Of a stretch of DNA of 64,000 nucleotides, positions 1-21,424 are shown one piece after another (the stretch's first letter is position 1; each line of letters starts with the position of its first letter). The position numbers and the translations under genes are program-made. The notes under the pieces were generated by a model, which did not search any database, was not told where the DNA came from, and saw nothing but the letters and a program-made list of their open reading frames with translations. Source of the stretch: Cristatella mucedo (lineage: Eukaryota > Bryozoa > Phylactolaemata > Cristatellidae); NCBI GenBank assembly GCA_009760855.2, contig WPIO01000016.1:3456001-3520000 (forward strand). The letters run 5' to 3'.

Positions 1-649
1 TGTGGCGCTGCGGATTCGTCTCAGATCCGCCTGCCGCTCAGAGCTGCTGCTGCTGCTGCTTCGCAGGCTCCCGTCTTTCTTTTCGAGTGTCCCTCGCGCA
101 CGTGACGGCGGCACGTGAGCTCGGGCAGCGTCTAGTGGGCGCTCGACGTGCGTGCACAAAATGGCCAATATCGACCGCCCGACTTCCATATCCGGCGAAC
201 CATCCACACCCGGCGTACCGTATCTTTCCATATCCGGCGTATCGTTGACCGCATCTCAGTTCCAGCGTCTGGGTCCACTGAGAAGTAGCAGGGGTTCATT
301 TGAGCAAAGGTCGCGGGCTGCCAGCTACTGACAGTTGACATTCAGCTGAATTACATTGGGGCAGCCTTGCTGTGTCAGCTCCAGCCTAGTGTGTCTGCCT
401 CAGGGGAGCCTCGGGAAATTAGAGCCCTGCTGAATTTGAAGCCTCGAAGTTCGGCTCCGTTTACTCGTCACCGGTGCATTTTCAGCTGGATACTCGATAT
501 CCCCATAGAACGAAGCATTCAATGTATGATTTATCTACTGGTTAGTGTATACAGTTCCATTAGAGAGCTGGCAAGCTTTTCCTCGAAAATCGAGATTCAC
601 TGTGATAAGACCGGGCAGAAGCACAAAGACACGTATTAGATATAAGGAA
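1..649. other. No gene recognised
   Basis: This stretch starts with a short CTG run near 42-60 and contains a loosely repeated TATCCGGCG-type motif around 185-250. The open frames are short, have no recognisable domain and no convincing splice sites. Decayed LINE sequence may begin near 540, but I cannot align it with confidence before about 650. Confidence 0.4.
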
Positions 650-870
650 GCGTAGTGTGACTCGCAAATTGGAAAACCCATCCGTCAAAATCGGCTCTGC
701 AAACATATCGCCTGTAGCATCTTCGCGAAATCTAGGTGTCCATTTCCACAGGGACCTTTCACTAGACGTCCTCGTGAGTTCAGTCCAGTCTGCCAACTTT
801 CAGCTGAGTAACAGTGCAAACATTTGGGCCTGCTTAGACAGGGAAGCGGCAATCCAAGTCTGCACATTCA
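650..870 (+). mobile_element. L2-like LINE fragment (RT C-terminal region)
   Basis: The translation follows the segment just after the reverse transcriptase in the near-complete copy downstream (compare 3560-3750): it reads KIGSANISPVASSRNLGV in the same order. It is 5' and 3' truncated, with no stop-free frame beyond about 110 codons. It lies directly upstream of the near-full-length element in the same orientation and may be an older copy into which the younger one inserted. Confidence 0.8.
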
Positions 871-1049
871 CGCACTTGTTTGTACGACTCTGCTTCTTGG
901 CTTCTGACATAGAGCGCTCTAACGTGCGTTCTTGTTTGTTGCAGAATTCTTCCGAAAACCGAAGTTCTTGCGAACATCGTATACTGAAACGATACAGCTA
1001 AGACCTGTTTAAAGTTATTCTGATTGTTATTTGACCGTAGCGCGTAAGA

Positions 1050-4000
1050 AATTACGTGCCTATGGACATCTAAACGCTTATCGCTTCGGGCTGCTGGGTC
1101 TCCCACACCGGCGGCTGCCTTAGCTACGCCGGCGGCCAGTAACCTACTTGTTAGTTATGGTCGTCAGCAGCTGCTATCGCTTCGTCATCGTATATCAAAT
1201 GCATTCCTAGATATTAATGTTGTTGCTAAGATTCATGAACTATGCATTAACAAAAGGAAAGCACCCCGTAGCCGCCGCGGTGGCCGGAACCGCCAGCTCA
1301 GACGCCGCTCGTTTGGTATTCCTTGCATTGTCTCGAACCGCTCAGCACGCTCCCCCGCATGCGTCACTGTAAATCTCTCTAACTTAGTGGTCATCAGGCC
1401 TGTTGTAACCCAATCGGCCAGACTTAACGCTTGCCTTTGGAATCCTCTCTCAATGTGCAATAAACCTCTAGTAATAAACGACCTTATTTCTGAAAATGGT
1501 ATCGACCTGCTCGCCCTAACTGAAACTTGGCTGAAATCGATAAACTGCCTGACAATTAAAGACGCTACTCCATCTGGTTTCACGTTCTTTCACACACCTA
1601 GATCAATCAAAACTGGAGGTGGAGTTGCTATTATCGTGCGCTCGAAATTCAACTTCAAGCCATTTGCGGTACCCTCGAAGCAGTCTTTTGAATTCTTGGT
1701 CTCACCCGAAAACAAGCTACCGATAGTGGCAGTAGTCTATCGCCCACCAGGTACCAAATCCTCCTTTGTGTCAGATTTCTCCGATCTCGTTTCGATTCTG
1801 TGTGCACGAAATCGATCATTCCTCGTTATGGGTGATTTCAACGTTCACTTTGATAACTTATCTGACGCTTTCAGCACCGAATTTCGTGCATTGACAGACT
1901 CATTATCTCTTGTGGCTCATGTGCATGGCCCTACCCACATCAAGGGTCACACACTCGACCAAATTTTCTCATATAACTGCACTTTGTCATCACCAATTAT
2001 CACTAAATCCTGCTTATCTGACCACATGCAGATCTCATTCAATCTACAGTGTGTGCCCACATCCTCCTCTAAAATAACCTGTGAATCGCGAAACCTCAAG
2101 ACCCTTGACATCGATGCTGTCCGTGCGAGAATATCTGCTTCACCTTTGCTGCTCAGTCCTCCCTCCGATCTGTCATCACTGGTAGATTGCTACAACACGA
2201 CACTAGCTGACACGCTCGACGAGTTTGCACCTCTGACAAAGCGCACTGTGCGCCCCCGCCCAGACGGCCTATGGTTTACCACAGACATTAAACTAGCCAA
2301 GTCTACTAAACGAAAGCTTGAAAAGGCATTCAAAAGATCCGGACTAACTGTCCATCGACAGGCATATGAAGACTACTGTAGGTCGTATCAATCGATCCTA
2401 GCAAAGGCCAAGTCTAGCTTCTATAGAAACATTGTTGAATCACAGATGCACAATCCAAAAGTGCTGATGTTGACGATCAACCATCTCCTCAACCGTTCCC
2501 AGGTTAGCTCCTTACCTGATGATCCTTGTGATGATCTAGCCGATCGCTTCTCTCGATTCTTTGTGCAGAAGATAGACAAGATCAGGGAATCCTTCCCTGC
2601 GATGACAACCTTCCCACTAGAATGCTGTTCCTCGGTTCTTGGCTGCGCCTCAATGTCTGCATTTAAGCAGGTCACTAGTGATCTAGTCCTAAAGTTCGTA
2701 TCTCAATCAAAGAAGACAACAAGTCCACTGGACCCTATTCCCACTGTCCTGCTCCTACGTTGCATTGATCTGCTGCTGCCATGCATAACCAACATCATTA
2801 ATATGTCATTAGCCTCAGGTCAGGTCCCAGCACCTTTCAAAAAAGCTGTACTCAGGCCACTTCTCAAGAAAGCTACACTAGACCAAGAGAACTTGAGCAA
2901 CTACCGCCCAGTCTCCCTTCTACCATTTCTATCAAAGACACTGAAACGGGTCGTGGCAGACCAGCTGAACTCCTACATCGAAACCTCACACCTTGCTAGT
3001 AAGTTCCAGTCTGGCTTTAGAGCTAATCACTCCACAGAGTCAGCATTGCTTGGGTTTACAACGACCTACTTAGGAATGCAGACATGGGTAGAGTGTCTCT
3101 TCTTGTTTTGCTCGATCTTTCGGACGCTTTTGATACCATCGATCACAAAGTACTTCTAGAGCGCCTCTCATCTCGCCTGGGCATCACTGGCACTGCTCTG
3201 CAGTGGTTCAGGTCCTATCTCAGTGGGAGACTCCAGAGTCTTAACGTGAATGGACAAAGATCATCTGAAGTACCTCTAAAATATGGAGTACCTCAGGGCT
3301 CTGTGCTAGGTCCGGTCCTTTTCACCGTTTATACTCTCCCTCTTGCTGATGTGATTGCCAAGCACAATCTAGGCTTTCACTTCTATGCGGATGACACTCA
3401 GTTGTACCTTTGCTTTGATCCCTCCCAGCCTTCGAGCACCTCAAATTCTCTAAACTCACTTGCTGCATGCATTGATGACATCCGCACATGGATGGCAGCA
3501 AATTTTCTAAAACTAAACGATGATAAAACTAGCTTACTAGTTAAGGGCAAACCCAATGTGATTCAGAAATTGGAAAGGCTGACTTTCAAAATTGGCTCTG
3601 CCAGCATATCTCCTGTAGAATCAGCTCGAAATCTAGGTGTCATATTCCAAAGCGACCTCTCGTTAGACGACCACATCAGCTCCACAGTCAAATCTCCCTA
3701 TTTTCAGCTTCATAACATTGCTAAAATTAGGGCTTGTTTAGATAAGGATACCACGTCCAAGCTGGTCCATGCATTCGTGACATCTCGTCTCGACTTCTGC
3801 AACTCACTGCTTACTGGCCTACCAGCATGTGCGATCAGGCGATTGCAGCTGGTGCAAAACTCGGCAGCTAGACTTGCCTGTCGTGAGCGTCGCAGTTGCC
3901 ACATTACTCCACTTCTCGCCGACCTGCACTGGCTACCAGTGAGGCAACGGATTGACTTCAAGGTTTTGTCGCTCACTTTTAGGTCTCTTCATTCTATGGC

Positions 4001-4485
4001 TCCAGCCTATCTTTCAGATATACTACCCCATCAGGCCAAGCATCGTACCACTCGCTTTTCGGAATCCAACAGTTTGGAAATACCTCGTACAAACCTTAAA
4101 TCCTTTGGAGACCGTGCATTTAGCTCGTATGCTCCCAAAGCCTGGAACTCCCTCCCGACCTGCGTCAGAACATCCCCTGACCTGACCACATTTAAAAGAA
4201 ACTTAAAAACACACCTATTTAGAAAAGCATTTAGTGGGTCCCTGTGATTCGTCCTTCATGTGCTTATGCGTGCTGACACCGTGCATGCTGCCACTAACCA
4301 CATTTGCATGCTGACCCAGTGCATGTCACCCCTAACCATGTTATTCATTTTGTTTGTTTTTTAAGCATGATTTTACTTACTATTCTATTGCATATCACTT
4401 TGCAGCAAATGTAAAGCGCCTAGAAAGAGATTAAGTTCTCTGAGGGCGCTTTATCAAGTGCAATATTATTATTATTATTATTATT
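1050..4485 (+). mobile_element. Near-full-length L2-clade LINE
   Basis: This is the most complete non-LTR retrotransposon in the window. It has an APE-type endonuclease, a reverse transcriptase and a C-terminal extension, then a 3' UTR of about 240 bp whose end (GTAAAGCGCCTAG, then GAGGGCGCTTTATCAAG) runs into (TTA)n at 4468-4485. A microsatellite tail in place of poly(A), with this EN-RT order, is typical of the L2 clade of the CR1 superfamily. The true 5' end is not visible; homology is clear from about 1140, where a leader matching L2 ORF2 N-termini begins. No target-site duplication could be read. Near-identical 3' parts at 5.1-5.6, 43.6-44.4, 47.4-47.6 and 49.4-50.4 kb mark it as the young subfamily of this genome. 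Confidence 0.95.
1054..4247 (+). pseudogene. L2 ORF2 protein: endonuclease-reverse transcriptase, frameshifted
   Basis: This protein nicks target DNA and reverse-transcribes the LINE RNA at the nick. The frame is open from 1054, after a stop at 1051-1053, but has no ATG before the endonuclease, so the start is unknown. Endonuclease motifs are TETW at about 1519-1530, GDFN at 1831-1842 and SDH at 2017-2025. RT motifs follow: NYRPVSLLP near 2900, AFDTIDH near 3125, GVPQGSVLGP near 3290 and the catalytic FYADD at 3381-3395. After the RT comes the L2-type C-terminal region with CRERRSCHITPLLADLHWLP, ending at the stop at 4245-4247. A single-base deletion at about 3051-3053 shifts the frame between the RT finger region and the palm. 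That is the only break I see, so inactivation looks recent. Confidence 0.93.
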
Positions 4486-4660
4486 GGCTTATTCTCGTGA
4501 GCGTAGAAATTGGCATGTTGTATCGCTCCTCGGCGACCTGCCATGGCTTCCCATGAAGTTGGGAATCAACTTAAAGGTATTCTTGCTCACTTTTAGATCT
4601 CTTTATTTTCTTGCTCTAGTCTACCTATCGGCCTACTCCCCAATCAGGCTAGACATATGA
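4486..4660 (+). mobile_element. L2 fragment
   Basis: The sequence abuts the (TTA)n end of the near-full-length copy. It reads as a decayed version of the C-terminal region around HITPLLADLHWLPV through FRSLHSMAPAYLSDILPHQA, in the same orientation, and it has no 3' tail. The older fragment was probably the target of the upstream insertion. Confidence 0.75.
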
Positions 4661-5097
4661 GCCCCGTGGCGGTAAACCGGGTTCGCATGGTAACTCTGGT
4701 GCTCGCGGACTGAGATGACTACGCGAATATTGGTCCAAATTATATGCAAATAGGCTAAAAATGGCTGGCTCGTCGAGATCTACTCGTCAGCAGAAGACAG
4801 CGATTTCGAAAACGATGATTTGTATTGCGAAAGTTCGGAGCAGCTGACCGGATCCAGGGCGAGGATCCGGGGCTTTGAAAATCGAGCCTATTTTTTCGAG
4901 AAATAGCGCTAGATTGATGGCTGATTTGGGACAGCCGCTGGTGCCTTCTTCGAGCGCCGCACAGAGCAACCTTCTATGCTGATGCTCTTTTTTCTGCCTC
5001 GAGTCTGCGCCATATCGGATGCCGCCGCCAAAAGTGCGCCAATACTGTCAGCATCGTCGTACGCACTGTCAGCGATATTATTCGGCACAGCCGGATA
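4661..5097. other. No feature recognised
   Basis: This is single-copy-looking sequence with no supported coding frame. It ends where the (AAT)n tail of a minus-strand LINE begins. Confidence 0.5.
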
Positions 5098-5590
5098 ATG
5101 ATAATAATAATAATAATTCACTTGATAAAGCGCCCTCAGAGAACTTAATCTCTCTCTAGGCGCTTTACATTTGCTGTAAAGTGAAATGCAATTGAAAGGT
5201 AGGTAAAATCATGGTTGAAAAAACAAACAAAATGAATAATATGGTTAGGGGTGACATGCACAGGGTCAGCATGCAAATGTGGTTAGTGGCAGCATGCACA
5301 GTGTCAGCACGCATAAGCACATGAAGGACGAATCACAGGGGCTCACTAAATGCTGTCCTAAATAGGTGTGTTTTTAGGTTCCTTTTAAATGTGGTCAGGT
5401 CAGGGGATGTTCTGACGCAGGTCGGGAGGGAGTTCCAGGCTTTGGGAGCATATGAACTAAATGCACGGTCTCCAAAGGATTTAAGGTTTGTACGAGGTCT
5501 TTCTAGACTATTGGATTCCGAAAAGCGGGTGGTACGATGCTTGGCCTGATGGGTTAGTATATCTGACAGGTAGGCTGGAGCCATAGAATG
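5098..5590 (-). mobile_element. 5'-truncated L2 copy, young subfamily
   Basis: On the minus strand this copy runs from the MAPAYLSDI segment near 5586 through the stop and the full 3' UTR to (AAT)n at 5098-5116. The 83 codons left are open and almost identical to the end of the near-full-length copy. The truncation point lies a few bases from a long palindrome (5594-5658). Confidence 0.93.
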
Positions 5591-5593
5591 AAT

Positions 5594-5658
5594 AATACGT
5601 CAGATCTTGGACCGGAGTCGACATGACGTGTTGATCCCGGTCCAAGATCTAACGTATT
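5594..5658. repeat. Near-perfect inverted repeat (foldback)
   Basis: Two 22-nt arms, 5594-5615 and 5637-5658, are reverse complements apart from one position. The 21-nt centre is itself partly self-complementary, so almost all 65 nt could fold into one hairpin. Each arm contains AGATCTTGGACCGG or its complement. It starts four bases past the 5' truncation point of the adjacent LINE copy. Confidence 0.85.
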
Positions 5659-5799
5659 TGACTTCGAAACGCTATATTGTTTTAGAGCAGCTATCTAAAA
5701 AGTAAATAATTAATCACGATTATGCTTGCGAAAAATCGGTAACTCGGGTTACTGCCATCGGGCTCGCATCACCATTAGTACCGCTCACTATCCACATTC

Positions 5800-5982
5800 A
5801 AGTCTATTAGCTGTGCCTCGAACCAACCTCTAATCCTTTAGAGATCACGAATTTAGTTCATATGCTCCGAAAATCTGGAATTCACTTCCGACTTACGTCA
5901 TGATATCCTCTAAATCGATAACATTTAAACTGAAGCTTGATACGTACCTGTTTCTGAAAGCGTATGCTGGTTCCTTGTCATA
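5800..5982 (+). mobile_element. L2 fragment (C-terminal end)
   Basis: This is a decayed plus-strand copy of the region around NLKSFGDRAFSSYAPKAWNSLP down to the end of the coding region, with in-frame stops. It runs straight into oppositely oriented tail sequence at 5983. Confidence 0.75.
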
Positions 5983-6185
5983 ATAACAATAATAATATAT
6001 TTGTTATAGCGCTCCCAGAGAACTCTATATCTTTCTAGATAATTTACATTTGCTTTAAAGTAAGTTCTCTTCTTTGTTCTTGTGCATGCTGGCACCGAGT
6101 ATGTTGCCATGTTGACGTGCTTCCAGTACAATATATGTTAAGCACCTAAAAAGAGATCTAGTTCTCCGAGAGCACCATACAAATG
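5983..6185. mobile_element. Two opposed L2 3' tails
   Basis: Positions 5983-6065 are the reverse complement of an L2 3' tail: AAT run, GCGCT box, TTTACATTTGCT. Positions 6070-6185 then read as an L2 3' UTR in the plus direction (GCATGCTGGCACCG, then AAGCACCTAAAAAGAGAT). The tail-to-tail layout indicates two independent insertions. Confidence 0.7.
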
Positions 6186-6539
6186 TAGTACAATCATTGT
6201 CAGCAGGAAATAAGCCACACCCGTCAAGCTGCGATGTACCTCAGAGAAGTGCTAGGGCTAGATAATTTTGGCAGTTAGCTTAGCCAACTAATCCGTTGCA
6301 CTCTGCAAGCTGAGGTCCATGCTTTGTCCAAGGGAGCCACAATTAATTGTATGGCCTCGTTCGCAAGTTAATGTTTTGCACACAGCTTAGAAAGTCTCTT
6401 TAGGATAAAAACAGAATGGACAAGCTAGTGCAACCACTGAGCTACTGATACCTGGACTAATTTCGCTGCCTTTAGCCGCTAGGACTTGTTAAATTGGCAT
6501 TGTTTGCACAGACAGAACGTAATGGGCAGAGAAGTCAAT
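6186..6539. other. No feature recognised
   Basis: There are no long frames and no recognisable repeat in this interval between LINE tails. Confidence 0.4.
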
Positions 6540-6642
6540 AAATCCCTTTGCAGCAAATGTAAAGCGCCTGGAGAGAGAGAGAGAGAGAGAGATTGAGTTC
6601 TCCGAGGGCGCTTTATCAAGGGTATTATTATTATTATTATAA
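6540..6642 (+). mobile_element. Solo L2 3' tail with internal (GA)n expansion
   Basis: About 100 bp holds only the extreme 3' end of an L2, from TTTGCAGCAAATGTAAAGCGCC to GGGCGCTTTATCAAG and (TTA)n. The short GAGA that normally follows the AAAGCGCCT box has grown to roughly ten GA units at 6571-6592, so a microsatellite was born inside the LINE tail. Confidence 0.88.
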
Positions 6643-7059
6643 ATCTGTACTTCAATTCTCTCAACAGATTTATAGCGGTCGAAGTCAGTTTAAGGATTGA
6701 CTCCATTCAGAATGGCACGGCAGCATTCAGCTGCCGAATGGCACGATGGCTTCGTAAACAAGTGAGCAACATTATATTTGACCAACTTCGGGCAAGCCCG
6801 GAGTCACCCTAAAGTTGGATGACTTCGAGTGATGCTATGCAAACGTACGAATGTTACGAACCAATCGGCATGGTGGAGTGATGCCGATAGGTTCGTAACA
6901 TTAGTGTAACATTCATCCAAACAGCTGGTCATCGAATGAACACGAGCTGCCTCTGCACTTTCGAGTGGGCTTACTTTCATCGGAGACACCGATCGCCAAA
7001 ACTCGGGCCTCCTGAGACCAGAGTCCGACTGCCAAGCAGCTCAGGCGAGGGCGGCATGG
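6643..7059. other. No feature recognised
   Basis: The interval contains short local repeats of GGCACG and GAATG near 6710-6745 and a CGAACCTATCGGCAT motif that recurs inverted near 6850-6900. I see no coding potential. Confidence 0.35.
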
Positions 7060-7215
7060 CATCCCGACTGCTGCAAGAATCGAGGACTCGGGGCTTGTGA
7101 CCTCGATCGTCTGCAGCTGGTGCTAGAATCAGCGTTCCGTCTGGTCAGTCGTAGCTGCCACACCGCGGCATTTCTGCCAGCTCTTCACTGGGTCCCTGTC
7201 AAGCATAGAATCGAC
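7060..7215 (+). mobile_element. Diverged L2-like fragment
   Basis: The plus-strand translation gives a run like DRLQLVLESAFRLVSRSCHT followed by LPALHWVPVKHRID. This is the L2 C-terminal domain (compare 3840-3955), but more diverged than the other copies. Confidence 0.65.
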
Positions 7216-8059
7216 TAAGATACAACCCTTTTTTGGCCAACGGTGACGTCAGTTTACTGGCTTGCACCAACTAACCTGGCTTTCTGGCAGCTCTCGAAAC
7301 ATCTCCTTCGGGGGGCGGGGTCTCCTCGGGGGGGGGGGCGGCGGCAGCCTCCGGTCGTCTCATCGCTCCTCTACACTAAATTGAAATCATTCGACGATCG
7401 GATCAGTTCTATCACCGAAAGTCTACAGCTCGCTTCCTATCTGCTCCTGTCACTGTCACCTGCACTGGCTTTGCATCGCTCAATTCTCAGCTAAAGACAC
7501 ATATGTTGCCGTCAGCTTTCCTTGCATCCAGGAGAACATATCTCTTCTTGTTTCTGTTTGCTTTGCATGCTTAGAAGTGCAGGATTTGGTGCATGCTCCC
7601 AACCAGGGATCCTTATATTCAGGGGCCTGAGCACGTTCTCGCGTGCAAGCTTGCCCGAGCGTGATAGCGTGACTTTTATGAGCTCTTGGTTATTTATTCT
7701 CTTCCTGCGAATGACAAAGTTCGCGGATATGGACCTGGTTCTCCTATGGTGCGATGGAACAGAATTATTATTCTAATTGTACAATTCTGTAAAGTCAATT
7801 TGTCTGACCGAATCAGATTTGTCTCTTATAAAGACAGCTAAACAAAAGACACGGAACGACACAACAGTGGCTACAGCACAGCAAAATCCATCAGCGTCAA
7901 GAAAAGAAAATCAGTCGAAGGCACGTGTTAGTGCAGCTTTATAACAAAAACCAGCAGCTCCGGAATTACCAAGCGAAAGCTGAATCGATACGGCTCAAAG
8001 AAGGCCACAACAGGGCGATACAGAGAGGCTATCAAACTCTTACGAACTTTACAATAGGA
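7216..8059. other. No gene; G-rich run at 7308-7345
   Basis: A G-rich segment at 7308-7345 has runs of four to eleven G and fits a G-quadruplex pattern on the plus strand. The rest holds short open frames without domain signal. Confidence 0.4.
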
Positions 8060-8145
8060 TCTAATCTAGTCTAATAAAGCACCAAGCAAGATTGAGTTCT
8101 CCGAGGGCACTTTATCAAATGTATTATTATTTAATTCAATAATAA
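8060..8145 (+). mobile_element. Solo L2 3' tail
   Basis: Only the final part of an L2 3' UTR remains: AAAGCACC, ATTGAGTTCTCCGAGGGCAC, then TTATTATT. It meets the tail of a minus-strand L2 copy at 8146. Confidence 0.75.
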
Positions 8146-8830
8146 TAATAATAATAATTCATTTGACAAAGCGCAATCAGAGAACTAAATTTCTCTAGGC
8201 GCTTTAAGTTTGCTGCAAAGGAAGAAGGATCGAATGGCTAGTGGTAGCATGCTCGATAAACAACAAGCATAACATGGTTAGGGGTGACATGCACAAGGTC
8301 AGCATGCAAGTATGGTTAGTGGCAGCATGCCCAGTGTCGACAGGCATAAGCACATAAAGAGCCAATCATAGGGACCCACTAAATGCAGCGATAAATAGGT
8401 CGTTTTTAGTTTCTTTTTAAATGTGGTCAAGCCAGGAGATGTGACAACGAAATTAGGAAGTGAGTTCCAGGCTTTGGATGCATACGAACTAATGGCACGG
8501 TCTCCAAAGGATTTGAGGTTTGTACGAGGATAGGTAAAAAGATTCTAAAAAGCGAGTGGTACGCTGCTTAGCCTGGTGGAGGAGTCGATCTGATGGGTAG
8601 GCTGGAGTCAAAGAATGAAGGGACCTAAAAGTGAGCGACAAAACCTTGAAGTCGATGCGTTGCTTGACTGGGAGCCGGTGTAAGTCGGCGAGAAGTGGTG
8701 TGATGTGGCAGCTGCGACGCTCGCGACAGACAAGCCAAGCTGCGGAGTTTTGCACCAGCTGCAAGTGCTTGAGTGTACAGGCCGGTAGGCCAGCCAGCAG
8801 TGAGTTACAGAAGTCAAGACGGAAAGAACC
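8146..8830 (-). mobile_element. 5'-truncated L2 copy, decayed
   Basis: Reading leftward from about 8830, the minus strand gives RLDFCNSLLAGLPAC, CRERRSCHITPLLADLHRLP and the 3' UTR, ending in (AAT)n at 8146-8158. Several frameshifts separate the blocks. It lies in the presumed 3' flank of the CUEDC2-like gene, on the same strand. Confidence 0.92.
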
Positions 8831-9151
8831 AAGCAATCAGTTTACTCCTCATAGTCTCAATTAATTACAACGAACCCCACAAGCTTCGACCGCTTGAAGA
8901 AAGGTTGGGTGAGTCTGCGATATCGGCTCAGCTGGCTGCAATGTCCTAAAAAATCCGACAAGTCTTCGGCAGCACATGCACAGTTCGACGGTCAGTTGAA
9001 GGGTAGATCCGAGCACTCGAGCGACCGAGTACTATTTCCTGGCAGGAAGCCATCTTTCGGTGGGCACAGCAGGAACAGCACATCGGGGATACTGGAAGGC
9101 CGGCATGCAGCCCTCGATGCTCGACGATGTCGTGTTGGTCTAAGGAGCCTC
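8831..9151 (-). other. Presumed 3' UTR or flank of the CUEDC2-like gene
   Basis: This follows the stop codon of the minus-strand gene. I did not find a clear AATAAA on the minus strand before the LINE at 8830, so the transcript end is undetermined. Confidence 0.4.
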
Positions 9152-20449
<11,298 letters not shown>

Positions 20450-21424
20450 GACGGCTGCCGGATGCAGTCGCGGATGCACCACCCCAGTCCCTGCAAAGTG
20501 CTACAGAAACTGGCGCCCGGGTTATTTGAATCGAGGCGCTCGACGGCGACGGAAAGCGAACAGTGCGGCGCGAGAAGGCCGCGTAGCAACAATTTCTGTC
20601 CGTCCGCTTCGAGTTTGTTTCGTTCGGCGGTGAGTAGGCAATGGCTGGGACTGCGTACCCGGCCCGATGTCACGCACTGGTCGGACCGGCAGCCCGGGCG
20701 CTCGCTTACGCCGGAGACTGGTCTGCGAACTCGGTCGTCGCTGAGAGAGAAAGCACCCAGCAGAGGGGAGGGGTAGGAATGGACACGAATGGACAATGGC
20801 CGGTAAGCTATTGCCAGGGCGGCGGCGACGACCGCATCACCACCCCAGCGTACTGAGACAGCGAAACAGACCGGAGAGCGGGCTTTCCTACGAGCAAGAA
20901 ATGGTGAGAAGCGTCCTTGACTCGGAAGCTCGCCTTTCCTCTTCCCTAGACTAGAACGGGAAGCCGAAGCAGCCGAGGCGGCGATTCATCAATAAGACAT
21001 TACCGCACCACACACAGAGCTGACCTGCTCAAAGTGGAGCGCGAGAAACTCACAAGCGTGCAGACTACACAGCCAGAGCGCTGTATGCGTCTGTAATGTA
21101 CGTTACGAAGACAGGGCCCGGGCCACAGGCAACGGCAAGAGGCGCCCAAAATTGAAAGCCGTCCCTAACTTGACTCGCTGTGTGGCAAGAGTAGCGGATG
21201 TCCTAGCACGGGTTTCAATGCCGCGAACTCTGCGGTGTGCCATAGAAAATTACAGCGCGTCGTAACGAAAGATTTATGACGTATCTCTTGTCGATAGTAC
21301 TGGCGAACTGTACTAGTTCTCCGAGCAGAGGGGCTCCGGGAACACGAATGGGCAACGTAGTGAGCCATATGGCCTTGACCTTGTGGGTGTGGTCAGGCCG
21401 CTACGTAGTTCTTTCCAGGGTTCG
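20450..21424. promoter_or_regulatory. GC-rich upstream region of the CUEDC2-like gene
   Basis: This lies directly 5' of the minus-strand start codon. The first few hundred bases are rich in CpG (for example 20520-20840), as in a CpG-type promoter. No TATA box was picked out and the transcription start is unknown. The assignment rests on position and composition. Confidence 0.45.
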
